From Erpobdella octoculata (taxonomy: Eukaryota; Annelida; Clitellata; Hirudinida; Erpobdellidae): 64,000 nucleotides of DNA. The stretch's first letter is position 1, and every line of letters begins with the position of its first letter. Below the pieces are notes generated by a model. The model worked only from the letters and a program-made list of their open reading frames with translations. It searched no databases and was not told the origin of the DNA. A program made the translations under genes and the position numbers. Of this stretch, positions 19,868-30,017 are shown piece after piece. Location: NCBI GenBank assembly GCA_963978895.1, contig OZ022240.1:2440119-2504118 (forward strand), in the 5' to 3' direction.

Positions 19868-21550
19868 TTTAGATTAGATGTTTTTTTTAAATATCTCAAA
19901 AACTTATTTTATAACTCTACTAGCAAAAAAAATCTATTAAAGCATAGAGCTAAACTAGAAATGATGTAAAGAATCCTACTTTCAGACGCTTATATATATT
20001 TTTCAAACGTAATTTTTTGTCGCTGACCAGCGTATTGGTCTCACTTACCAGTGAGGTGCCTTCTTAGGCTGTTTGATGCTAACCGCGTTTTTACAATATT
20101 GTTTAGACAACGGGGTTCACCCAGAATTAAAGAAGCGTAAGTCTGATTACATACTTTAATTACTCTACTTCTACTCTTATAGGTACACTTTTAATGACTC
20201 GAGAGAGAGAGAGAGAGAGTTGTTTACCAATTTATTTATAATAATCGGCGTAACAGAAGAAGTTGTTATCAATAAGAACAACGTATTATAATAATTAATA
20301 GCAGTCCTTATGATGCCTAATTGTCATTATCCCAAGAAATCTTTTTTTGAAAGGATTATTAGTTCCTGATGGAAAAAAAGCTGAAAACCATTCTGGTTGT
20401 GTTATGTTTTGATTTTAATTTATTTGCAATATTTTTTATTAAATCTACAAATTAATAAAAATCAAAATGGGATTAGCAAGAGTACAAGGAGTAGAAAATG
20501 AAAAAGAAGAGAAGAAGACAAACAAAGTGACAAGAGACAACAAATATCTCACTGATTTTCTGACGTTATTTATAGAATAGAATTTTGTTAAGCTGTTGAT
20601 ATTTTGGTTTCAAAATTAAAAACCACAAAAGCCACTTTAACTCATTAATTGCACACTAACAAAATAAGTCTAATAGTCACAAACGATTAAATGCTCGTCG
20701 TCCTCAGAGCCTTTAATGCCGTATTTGTAAAGCGTCAGACGTAAATTATACGAAATTTGTAATGTTCAGTTTTCACTCGCTGACAATAAACATGTTATCG
20801 GAAGTCAAAAAGTTAAATCGTCTTCCATGGATCATCGGGAATGTAAATTACCAAGCCACCGGCCGGGCTGATTAATTGAGTGATTGATTGACTGACTGAC
20901 TGATTGATGGTACTGACTTTATGAAACACGATGTTAACAAATCAAGGACTCCTGTCTGGTGGTGACCTATTAAAAATCTCTAATATTAAAACAGTTTAGG
21001 TAATAGCCCTACTTTCCATTTCTGTCAATAACTTCAGTTGAAAAAAAATTATGACCTACTCAATTAGTGACCCAGTGACTATCTATGATTATCGGAATAC
21101 TATATTATTACAACTGCAGATTCGCAAGTTCAAAAAAGTCTATTTGCGATTAGTTACTTATTTGGTAGAGTTTTCACTATAGTGTATAAGCAAATTAAGT
21201 AATTGTGTCCGTTTGTCAGAACGCTATAAAAAAGGGGAAGTTTATGGCATCACTTCGTGAAATACACCTCAGCAGCGACAAGAAACAGTCCGTACATAGT
21301 TATTATACCGTTTTATCGGTCAATCCATTGATATATATCAATGAGTCACTCACTCGCGTGAGAAGAAACATCAAACTTGTCCAACCGGCTATCACTTGGT
21401 TTTTCGTAAAAAAATCTAAATTACAATTAAATTTATTTTACACAAAAAATGGTTTTTTTAAATTTTATCAATTACTTTTAAACTAGTAAATTAAGCAAAG
21501 ATAATGCATCTTACCATTGAATGTTTTGAGGGTCTTTCGACAACTAACAG
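19868..21550. other. Intergenic DNA between IL-17-like gene B and RPL4
   Basis: AT-rich sequence with a short GA run (20202-20219) and a GATT/GACT run (20879-20908). No gene is supported; the 93-residue plus-strand frame at 21205 lacks recognisable features. Confidence 0.5.
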
Positions 21551-21566
21551 CTTCCCTTTCTTTTTT
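21551..21566 (+). promoter_or_regulatory. Polypyrimidine (5' TOP-like) tract upstream of the RPL4 start
   Basis: CTTCCCTTTCTTTTTT ends about 42 bp before the RPL4 ATG. Ribosomal-protein transcripts start at a C within such a tract, which makes their translation mTOR-responsive. The exact start site cannot be fixed from sequence. Confidence 0.6.
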
Positions 21567-21608
21567 AGTGAGGTTGCCGAGCGCAGTATACAACCTCTTG
21601 ATACGAAA

Positions 21609-24600
21609 ATGGTAAGTTATTTTGATCCGAAAACGTTCGATTTGTAGTTAGAATTGTACAAAACGAAAATTTGCTTATTTTGGATTACTGAAGTTGTGAG
21701 CTATTTATTCACCACCGGTTTTAGTCCAACATGGCGGTGACCACGAGGTTAGCATAACAACATGTTAAAAACAATTTTTGCTATTTTAGGCTTATAGACC
21801 TCGAGTCTCAGTGTACGATGAAAATGGCGTAGCCACTAATGTCGAGGTGGCCATGCCTGCAGTCTTCAGGGCACCTATCAGGACCGATATCGTCAATACG
21901 GTTCATATGGATATGCTGAAGAACGGAAGACAGCCATATGCCGTCTCTAAGAAAGCTGGTTAGCTTAATCAAACCAATGCTCCATACCCGCAATAATAGT
22001 TCAGTTCTATAATTTGATTTTTTTTGCACAGGTCATCAGACATCAGCTGAATCGTGGGGAACTGGACGTGCTGTGGCTCGTATTCCTCGTGTAAGCGGTG
22101 GAGGTACCAACAGGTCCGGACAGGGAGCCTATGGAAACATGTGCCGCGGTGGACGTATGTTTGCACCAACCAAGGTATGGAGAAAATGGGGCCGCCATAT
22201 CAATGTCAACCAGAGACGATTTGCAATCTGCTCTGCCATTGCTGCTACTGCTGTACCAGCCATTGTACAATCTAAAGGTTAGTTTTTTATGACTTTAACT
22301 ATAATTTCAGTCATTTTGATATTCAATAAAAAATTAGTGCTAAAACATTTCTTTAAAATAAGGTCATGTGATTGACAACGTTCCTGAGATTCCGCTGGTC
22401 CTGACCGACAAAATCCAGGACCTAAAGAAGACCAAGGAGGCTGTTGCTGTCCTTAGAAAACTGAAAGCCTATCCCGACATCGAGAAGGTTAAAAGCGTTT
22501 GAGATTTATAAATACATTAAGGTTCATGTCGTAAATTTATATTCCACATGATGACTTAACATTTGGTCTGTGTTTCTGATCATAATGAAAGAAAACAAAT
22601 GTTGAAAGCTGAATGGAGTATTATAAAACAATGGAATTAAATTTTGGCTTATGTGTATATTTTAAAATCCACATGATGACTTAACATATTGGTCTGTGTT
22701 TCTGATCATAATGATTACACAAATGTATAAAACTGAATGGGATTCTATCACAACAATTTAATATAAGTTAATGTTATAATAAAAAAATGAGCAATTTTAT
22801 TTTCCATGTGATGACTAAACATTTTGGTCTGTGTTTCTGATCGTAATGATAGAATACAAATGTTTAAAACTGAATGGGATATTATCACAAAACTATGTAA
22901 TATAACTTAATGTCTCAAAATATGTGAGCAATTTCATGTTCCATGTGATGACTTAACATATTGGTCTGTGTTTCTGATTGTAATGATAGAACACAAATGT
23001 ATAAAACTGAATGGGATATTATCATAACAATTCAATATAAGTTAATGTTATAATAAAAAATGAGCAATTTCATTTTCCATGTGATGACTAAACATTTTGG
23101 TCTGTGTTTCTGATCGTAATGATAGAACACAAATGTATAAAACTGAATGGAATATGTTATCAAAATAACGTTATTTAACTATGTAAAATTAACTGATGTG
23201 AATCTGTTTAAATTCCATGTGATGACTGTGTTTCAGATCGTAATGATAGAATACAAATGTTTAAAACTGAATGGGAAGTTTCTTTAAATTAATAGTAAAT
23301 AATTTAATCTAAGGTCATAATAAATCATTCCATATGATGACTTAACATTTTGGTCTGTGTTTCTGATCATAATGATTGAGTACGAATGTAGACAACTGAA
23401 TGGGATGTTATGACTGAATAATTTAATATAACTTATATGCCATTAAATGATAAGAACAATTTTATGTTCCACATGATGACTAAAAATTTGGTCTGTGTTT
23501 CTGATCGTAATGATTGAAAACAAATATTGAAAACTGACTGGAACAACAATGGATTTAATTTTCAAACATGCAAAATGATGAATTAATATTGGTCTGTGTT
23601 TCTGACTATTGATGAACACATTTCTTTCTGATTGTATTGATGTAAATGTGTCTATGTTAATATATTGAATAAATGTGTGTGTAAAAATATTTACTTTAAC
23701 TAACAGGTCAAAAATTCCAAACGCTTCCGTGCCGGTAAAGGTAAAATGAGGAACCGACGAAGAATTCAAAAACGCGGTCCTATCGTCATCTACAACCAGG
23801 ACAACGGCATCACAAAGGCGTTCAGAAATATCCCAGGTATCACACTTATCAGTGTCGACAGACTCAATCTGCTCAAGATCGCCCCTGGTGGTCACGTAGG
23901 CAGGTTCTGCATCTGGACTGAGTCAGCTTTCAAGCAGTTGGACTCGATTTACGGTACATGGAAGAAAGCTTCAGAACATAAGACAGGCTACAAGTATGTT
24001 GACATTTTATTAGATGACTTAACAAGTAAGAAAGTTGACATTTATAAAATTCATTTCACTTTTTCAGTCTGCCCGTGCCAACGATGACCAACACTGACCT
24101 CACCAGAATCTTACAATCCGCTGAAATTCAAAAGGCTCTCAGGGCGCCGATGTATGTTTGCTTACTTTGAAAGTTTTTTTTGTCAAAATAAATGTAAGCT
24201 TACTCTTTTATGTTCTTATAGTAAAAACAAGGCAAAGAGAGTCCTGAAGAGGAACCCGTTGAAAAACCTTGAGGTCATGCAGAAGCTTAACCCATATGCT
24301 GTTGCTCAGAAGAAAAGAGCCAGAGCTTTTGAAAAGCTAAGGAAAGAAAAGAAGCAAGCTATCTTGGATGCCAAGAGAGGAGTAAGTATATGTAATAACC
24401 CTTTAGTTTGATTGATTGCCTAAATGATTAGATTGAGGACCGGTCATAGAATAATGCATGAGTGTTGTATTGTTCCGAGTTGACAGTTGTGCTTGTGTGC
24501 ATGTTAGTGATTCTCCGATTAACATTTATTCATTGTGAGCTTCAAATACGGTAATCTGGTGATTATACTAAATGAATAAATTTTTAATATGCATTGATTA

Positions 24601-25334
24601 GATAAGTCCGGAGAGTGGCAGCGTCATAAAGAGGGTTTGTTTCTGTGTTGGGAATGTTCACTTGGTTTGCCGTTACAAAGCATAACAACGATATTTAAAA
24701 ATATATAGATATGTATTTAAAAATTACATTGGGAGCGGATGGGTCTACCATTATTTGAATTCTAGTAGATTATTCTAAGCTGTCGATTTACTAATGATTA
24801 CAGCTATCCAGCAAGATGGGTTTCACTGCCAGTTTCTACAAACTGGTGGGCGGAGATGATGAGGTGCTATATAGTAACAGATCTCCTAAAAGCAGCTAGC
24901 AGCTATGTTAATATGTTGCAATCAGTGCTTTAGTTGACTGTTGGTTCTATTTTGTTCTGTATAGGTGAAAGTTAAAATCTTAAGGCCTGATGTTCAATGT
25001 TTTGAATAATTAACACTGTTTACATAGCACATCTTCAATAACTTTCGGAGTTTGCCGTGTTTTTACGACTAATCTGGTTTACTTGCTGTTTGCATGTTCT
25101 TAGTGGTGCTATGGGAAGATCTGCTTTTATTGACAATTTCTTAACGGTTTAGCTTTGTTCTATTGTTACCTTGCTTGGTATGGGAATCTTGTTTAATTGT
25201 CTAAATTTATTTTTATAAGTACATATGTTTATAGCTGTATATTGTTTTTCTAGATTGCTCCAGTTGATAAGAAAGCTACAGGAACAAAGGCAAGGCCGCA
25301 TAAGAGGATTGCGGTTGAAAAATCAAAGAAGTGA
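21609..25334 (+). CDS. RPL4: 60S ribosomal protein L4 (uL4), 8 coding exons
   Basis: Exons: 21609-21611 (ATG only, then GTAAGT), 21790-21958, 22032-22277, 22363-22487, 23707-23993, 24068-24151, 24222-24381, 25254-25334; one frame, 384 residues. The protein begins [12 protein letters not shown]. It contains the uL4 globular domain and the Gly/Arg-rich exit-tunnel loop ([39 protein letters not shown]), then [27 protein letters not shown] ([16 protein letters not shown]), GYNLPVP and [12 protein letters not shown]. It is a large-subunit component lining the exit tunnel. It ends VEKSKK, about 40 residues short of the human Lys/Ala-rich tail (human about 427 residues). Intron 4 hosts nine U18-type snoRNA units, as vertebrate RPL4 hosts U18. 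I found no snoRNA I could support in the 872-bp intron 7. Confidence 0.98.
22543..22617 (+). ncRNA. SNORD18: U18-like box C/D snoRNA, copy 1
   Basis: Box C ATGATGA at 22548, guide GGTCTGTGTTT, D' CTGA at 22576, C' ATAATGA at 22582, box D CTGA at 22609. Terminal stem TCCA/TGGA. The base five positions upstream of D' is a T, pairing with the A in the conserved 28S string AAACACGGACC. This is the site U18 methylates in other eukaryotes (A1313 in human 28S). Confidence 0.93.
22666..22744 (+). ncRNA. SNORD18: U18-like box C/D snoRNA, copy 2
   Basis: Box C ATGATGA at 22673, same guide, D' CTGA at 22702, C' ATAATGA, box D CTGA at 22733. Stem AATCC/GGATT. Closest to copy 4. Confidence 0.92.
22802..22880 (+). 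ncRNA. SNORD18: U18-like box C/D snoRNA, copy 3
   Basis: Box C GTGATGA at 22808, D' CTGA at 22837, C' GTAATGA, box D CTGA at 22870. The guide is unchanged. Closest to copy 5. Confidence 0.92.
22939..23016 (+). ncRNA. SNORD18: U18-like box C/D snoRNA, copy 4
   Basis: Box C GTGATGA at 22945, D' CTGA at 22974, box D CTGA at 23007. It shares the TTAACATATTGG leader and the downstream spacer with copy 2. Confidence 0.92.
23075..23153 (+). ncRNA. SNORD18: U18-like box C/D snoRNA, copy 5
   Basis: Box C GTGATGA at 23081, D' CTGA at 23110, C' GTAATGA, box D CTGA at 23143. Nearly identical to copy 3 across the guide half. Confidence 0.92.
23213..23277 (+). ncRNA. U18-like box C/D snoRNA, copy 6 (decayed)
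   Basis: Box C GTGATGA at 23219 and box D CTGA at 23267 are kept. About 12 bp after box C, including the first part of the guide (TTTGGT), is missing, and D' is CAGA instead of CTGA. C' (GTAATGA) remains. It probably cannot guide the U18 site: a snoRNA pseudogene. Confidence 0.8.
23328..23405 (+). ncRNA. SNORD18: U18-like box C/D snoRNA, copy 7
   Basis: Box C ATGATGA at 23334, guide intact, D' CTGA at 23363, C' ATAATGA, box D CTGA at 23396. Confidence 0.92.
23467..23543 (+). ncRNA. SNORD18: U18-like box C/D snoRNA, copy 8
   Basis: Box C ATGATGA at 23473, D' CTGA at 23501, C' GTAATGA, box D CTGA at 23534. Perfect 5-bp terminal stem TTCCA/TGGAA. Confidence 0.93.
23569..23637 (+). ncRNA. SNORD18: U18-like box C/D snoRNA, copy 9 (most diverged intact copy)
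   Basis: Box C ATGATGA at 23575, guide intact, D' CTGA at 23602, C' TTGATGA, box D CTGA at 23628. The 3' half differs from all other copies (AACACATTTCTTT), and the stem is weaker. It lies about 70 bp upstream of the exon 5 acceptor, the position favoured for intronic box C/D snoRNAs. Confidence 0.85.
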
Positions 25335-25368
25335 AAGAACTATTAAAACATTAAATGTTCAGCTTTCT

Positions 25369-25374
25369 AATAAA
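25369..25374 (+). terminator. RPL4 poly(A) signal AATAAA
   Basis: AATAAA 35 nt after the RPL4 stop codon, consistent with the very short 3' UTRs of ribosomal-protein genes. Confidence 0.8.
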
Positions 25375-25611
25375 TAATTTTCCGAAAATCTTGTGCCAAG
25401 TTAATGTAGAACTAGTCGTATCTTTGATGGTATAAAATTAATTGTTTAAAAAGTACTAGCTTTCCATCTGCAAAATGGATAAGTACAAGAACCAATCTAT
25501 GGTTTGCTTGTGTTGACATTAATTTAATTTGTGTCTTCTAGGAAACTATAGTTGATTTACTTTGACATTTTAACGTAATATATTGTAGCACCAGTTTCAA
25601 TTGCTACCATG

Positions 25612-26180
25612 AAAAAGGGCGTTCCAAGCTGTGGGAATAAAATATGTGAAGACCAATGGCCATTTTGCATGGAGTAGATATATATATATATATATATAAA
25701 TAATAGCTACGAGGTCTTAAAAAAATTTCCATCCCCAAATTACATGCCTAATATCTGTTGTACACAGAAAAAATTAAATATTTGCGGTGAATTGGATAGC
25801 AAAAGTTTACGGTCTAGTAGCATGACCTCACATCCGCAGTAGCTTTAATATCTGAGAGACTATGTTCAGCTGGATGATTTGAATTTTTTCACTCATTTGA
25901 AATGGAATTTCATCGGCATGCATTGAAGTAATAAAATATGGAGCCAGTTTAACGTGCGACTGGACTATATAGTTTCTTCTGCGAGCTTACTGCGAAGAGT
26001 ATTAATAATAGCGGTAAAATTTAGGTAAATCACATCTGGAAAAGGTATGTCTTGATGTTTTTCGTTTCGCGAATCTCTGAAAAAGAGGACATTCCAAGCT
26101 GCTGGGTCAAAACATGTAAAGATCAGCTTGGCAAATTCTGTATGGAGGAGGAGAGGTAGATATAAATTAATAGTTTTTAA
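25612..26180. repeat. Pair of diverged direct repeats (25612-25695 and 26080-26180)
   Basis: Both begin AAAAAG, then share TTCCAAGCTG, AAAA-ATGT-AAGA and TGGAG...GTAGATATA. They look like two aged copies of one dispersed element about 470 bp apart. Confidence 0.65.
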
Positions 26181-26782
26181 AGAAGTTTACGAAAGTACCT
26201 AAACGACCACCGTTGGAAGTATATATATATATATGGCTGTATGTAAGGAAAAGGGATGCGCTAGATAAACTTGCACTGCATTAAATTACACTACAAGAAA
26301 TTGAAACAAGATATTTTCATAAGTATTCATAAATAGCTTTTGAATAAAAATAGAAAAAAGTGAAACTATTGTTTTGCTAATCTTTACTAATCAGGTTTTT
26401 TTTTGGAAGTATGGTGTCATACATTTCACCAGTCCAGCATGCATTAGGCTTGAGCATTTTAGTTTAAACCTGTCAATTTCTCTTGTTGTAAGTAGCGTAT
26501 ATTTTTCCTCCCGGCTCAAAGTCATCTGAAAGCGAAGTTGAAAAGAATTTGAAAAAATTTTTTTTAAAGTGGCCCACGGTCGGAGTGATGTAAAAATATC
26601 ACCAGGCAGTCGAATTCAAAGATAAATGACAATCCATAAAAGCAAAGTAAAATTTAATTGCTTGAAAAAAATTTATATATAAGAATACAAAAATAAAAAC
26701 TGCTTTACATAGTCGTTCTCTCTGTTCAGTACCTACAGCGAGGAAGATCCCAGAAGGAATGCATCAATATAGGTAGAACAAG

Positions 26783-26930
26783 GTCATGCAAGGCAATGCA
26801 ATGTTATACCGAGCATCATTATGCCATGCAATGCAATGCAATGCAATGCAATGCAATGCAATGCTATGTCATGCAATGCAATGCAATGCTATGTCATGCA
26901 ATGCAATGTTATGTCATGTAATCTTACTGT
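26783..26930. repeat. (ATGCA)n pentanucleotide array
   Basis: ATGCA units interrupted by ATGTT and ATGTC variants, about 145 bp in all. Confidence 0.9.
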
Positions 26931-27544
26931 AAAAAGACCAACAAATCTTTTTTTAAGAGGGCACTCAAACCATAGCCTCGGCACTGAGTTCTGTAATTAA
27001 CTCTTTATTTGCAATAGAGTTGAATAGACGAACGAAAAACTCTTAAAAATAAATTTCAAGGTGTAAAATCACTTTTTGTAGATCATAAATATGTATGAAG
27101 ACCAGGCATCGTTGAATTTAAATTCTTCAAACTCAGTCATGCGAGAAGCCATCAACATAGAAAATGATTACCTACACTCCCTGGATTGAAACGGAAACTG
27201 CAATTTCTGGGTTTTCTTTGCTGTTTAACTTTTTTGATTCATTTAGATAAATGCGTGTTTTACCTATTATATGTCATCTTATAAGTTCTGTAACAATAAC
27301 ATTTTAATCAAAATTTAAATTTTAAAAATAATAAGGAAAACAAGTAAAGGAAAATACGAGTTTTTCAACACAAACTTTAATTTCAAATACACTCGATTTA
27401 GAATTATGAAAGATGTTCAAATTAAGTTTTTCTAATTGAACCATGTATTGTCATCCATTATAAAGCTATTCTGAAAGTTTCATCTTCCTAGCTAGTCGAA
27501 AAGCTGGTTAAATTTTACTTGCAAGATTTGCGTACAGAGAAAGC

Positions 27545-27652
27545 CACACACACACACACAGACACACACACACACATACACACACACATACACACACACA
27601 CACAAACACACACACACATAACCAAACACACGCACACACACACATACACAAA
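27545..27652. repeat. Imperfect (CA)n microsatellite
   Basis: CA-rich tract of about 105 bp broken by ATA, GA and AA interruptions. Confidence 0.9.
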
Positions 27653-27984
27653 CAGAAATTGTAACCTAAATAAAAATTTAAAAAAAACTAAAAAAACATT
27701 TCAAGAAAAAATTCCAAGAAAAACTTTAAATAAAATTTCTTAGAAGTTGAAAAAAACTTTACTCCAGGCGTTCCTTCGTAAAAAATATTTTTAATTAAAA
27801 TTTATGACATTTTTTTAAATAAAAAACTCTCAAGATTTTCACTTTTATTTCTTTTCTGTTTATATTAACAATTATATTTATATTTCAATGATGAAATAAA
27901 GCTGATCAAATAGTGATGTTTAAAAAATCTTTGCTGGCTAGTCGTAATTGCTTTTCCAAGAACAAATTTCGAAGACAAGTCGCT

Positions 27985-28235
27985 TTCTCCACCCACCCCC
28001 AAAAAACTGATAACCGGGGGTAGGGGGGGGGGGGTAGTCGTAGGTACTTAAAAAAAAAACTTTCACACTTCCTCATTCCATAAAACTGGTGACCATAGAA
28101 GAAGGTAGTTGTAGATAATTTTTTGTAAAAATTTCACATTCAACTATGATAATTTTTCAAAAAACCCGGGTATTAAATATAAATAAATTTTTAATGATAA
28201 TCTAGTTGGGGGGGTACATTTCACTCAAACAATAA
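27985..28235. mobile_element. Remnant of the GGATCCGCCACTG MITE family
   Basis: It shares the order ACTGAT-ACCGGGGG, GTAGTCGTAGGTA, a T/A-rich run and AACCCGGGTATT with the intact copy at 61123-61415. Both terminal inverted repeats are missing or diverged. Confidence 0.55.
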
Positions 28236-28513
28236 TTTACCGGGGAAGTATGCTGTCCCGAACCGTCGACTTGGTGGGTGGGTGCGAGTCAGGCCCGATA
28301 ACCACTCCTCTTACTTACTGCCCCTTTAAAAAAATTTACAATCTGCAAAACACGAGAGTGGCAAGATCTATAACCTTTTAAGAACGCCATACTTTGTATT
28401 AAAAAAATCGACTCAGCTGATTTAAAAACCACGTCCTCTATCAGGCGAAGCTGGCTTTTGTTTGTACCTACTGTTGAGCTTAAAAAAAATTGGGTCGAAC
28501 AACATTTTTTGAG

Positions 28514-28543
28514 GGGGCACGTGCCCCGTGGTTCAACCACGGG
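28514..28543. other. Two overlapping palindromes
   Basis: GGGGCACGTGCCCC (28514-28527) is a perfect 14-bp palindrome centred on CACGTG. CCCGTGGTTCAACCACGGG (28525-28543) overlaps it by 3 bp and is a perfect 9-bp inverted repeat around one base. This may be a transposon end or a regulatory site. Confidence 0.8.
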
Positions 28544-29364
28544 CGGTCAACACCAACCACGCGGACAGCACACCGACTCTCTTCTTTCAGTGCAGTTGGA
28601 TTAGCAGGCGACTTAAACAATAGAGGATGAGAATTAGTTTGAAAGGTATAGTAAGTATAGTAGGTACTAGGTACACAGTGTGTTAGTTAAGTAGAAAAGA
28701 CTTCGCTAAGTCGGGCGTCGGCGTGGATCCTTCTCGCGTTTAGTTTCAGCTAATCTACTAATCTCTGGCTTAGCCTACATTTATGTACATCAGTAAGGTT
28801 GTGTTTTTGAGACGAAAAAAAATCATTTGATTATAATCAACGAATTAAAAATTTGTGTTTATTTCATTTGATTGTGCGTGCGTGCGAGAAGCTATATAAA
28901 CTGTACGAGTGATTTTTAATCGAAACGGTGCTTTAAAAAAAATTGGGTTTATTGAGTAGGTTTAAATTACGCATGAAAATAACTTTGAGAAAATGTTTAC
29001 TGGTAAAAGTTAGGAAAACATTTTTCTTAATAATTTCTAAATTTTGTCGTATCTCATAATAGGTACCTCGTAGCCTGCCATGACGCCCGCAGGAACTGGA
29101 CTGGATTGATTCAAACAGGAGCATAGTTTTTCAGAAGACTATGGTTATTTAGCTGCCCCATGGTTCTCTCAAATCTCCTTATTTGAACTGATCAGCAATA
29201 GGGAAGAGAAGAAGACGTCTCTCATATGTGTCACTCTATTCGGATAAAAGGGGTAAACACCACCCACCCATAATCTTATACTAAGCCCTAGAAAAACTTA
29301 TTAATATTGACTCATTGGAATGTCATTAGAGCACCATATGTAATGAGAATGCTTTTATTAATTA

Positions 29365-29367
<3 letters not shown>

Positions 29368-29414
<47 letters not shown>

Positions 29415-29466
29415 AATGATGATGACGACGATGATGATGACGATGATGATGTTGATGATGATGCTT
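29368..29466. repeat. (GAT)n microsatellite
   Basis: About 33 GAT units with a few GAC and AAT changes. The poly-Asp frame is an artefact. Confidence 0.95.
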
Positions 29467-30017
29467 ATGATGATATTGAATTGATACAGTATTTATATCA
29501 GTAACTATTAGTAACTACATTGCAACTGATACTCGTTAAAAAAAAAAGATATATTGCTTATTAGAACCACTGCAAATAAACAATTGTTGACGACGTTTTG
29601 GGATTGAATTCATTACACCAATTAGTCTACTTTTAACAACAAAACCGAGCTATTGCTGTTTTTTTTTCGTTTTATAAAGCAAAACATGACTCAGCGGATT
29701 GCTAATGAGGTAAATCTTTGCCATGGAAACGGATAGGGAACAATTATGAACCGAAGCCGACTGGAGTGGTTTGCATTGATAGCTGCATTTAATTTATCGA
29801 AAGATTTTTTTTGTTCGTTGTTGATGATTAAAAAGCTCGTTAAAGATTTGTTTTATGGCCGCAAAACGTGTCTGAACACGAGAAAATTGACTGTTTCGAT
29901 TACGAGCATAAGTTTAGTATGCAAGCAAGCGCTGCTTAGCTACTAGTAGCTACGTATACCAGTCGCATGAGTTGCATATTATTATGAAATAAGAGTTTAC
30001 CGGCTCCTCTGAGAGAC

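Larger units (their letters stand above)
25375..30017. other. Intergenic DNA between RPL4 and the 30018 ORF
   Basis: AT-rich, with no supported gene. It includes diverged repeats, a pentanucleotide array, a CA tract, a MITE remnant and a palindrome cluster (listed separately). 29746-29946 has a 66-residue frame with no recognisable features. The last few hundred bases are the presumed 5' region of the 30018 ORF. Confidence 0.5.

Noticed and set aside
22543..23637. CRISPR-like regularly spaced repeats
   Set aside because: Repeats carry C/D boxes and a U18 guide, the spacers are related to each other, and the host is a eukaryotic ribosomal-protein intron.
23443..23895. 150-residue minus-strand frame
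   Set aside because: Antisense of RPL4 exon 5 and of snoRNA copies 8 and 9.
24382..25253. Possible further snoRNA in RPL4 intron 7 (ATGATGA at about 24855; hairpin CCAGTTT-CTAC-AAACTGG)
   Set aside because: No paired D box at the right distance with a recognisable rRNA guide, and no clear H/ACA layout.
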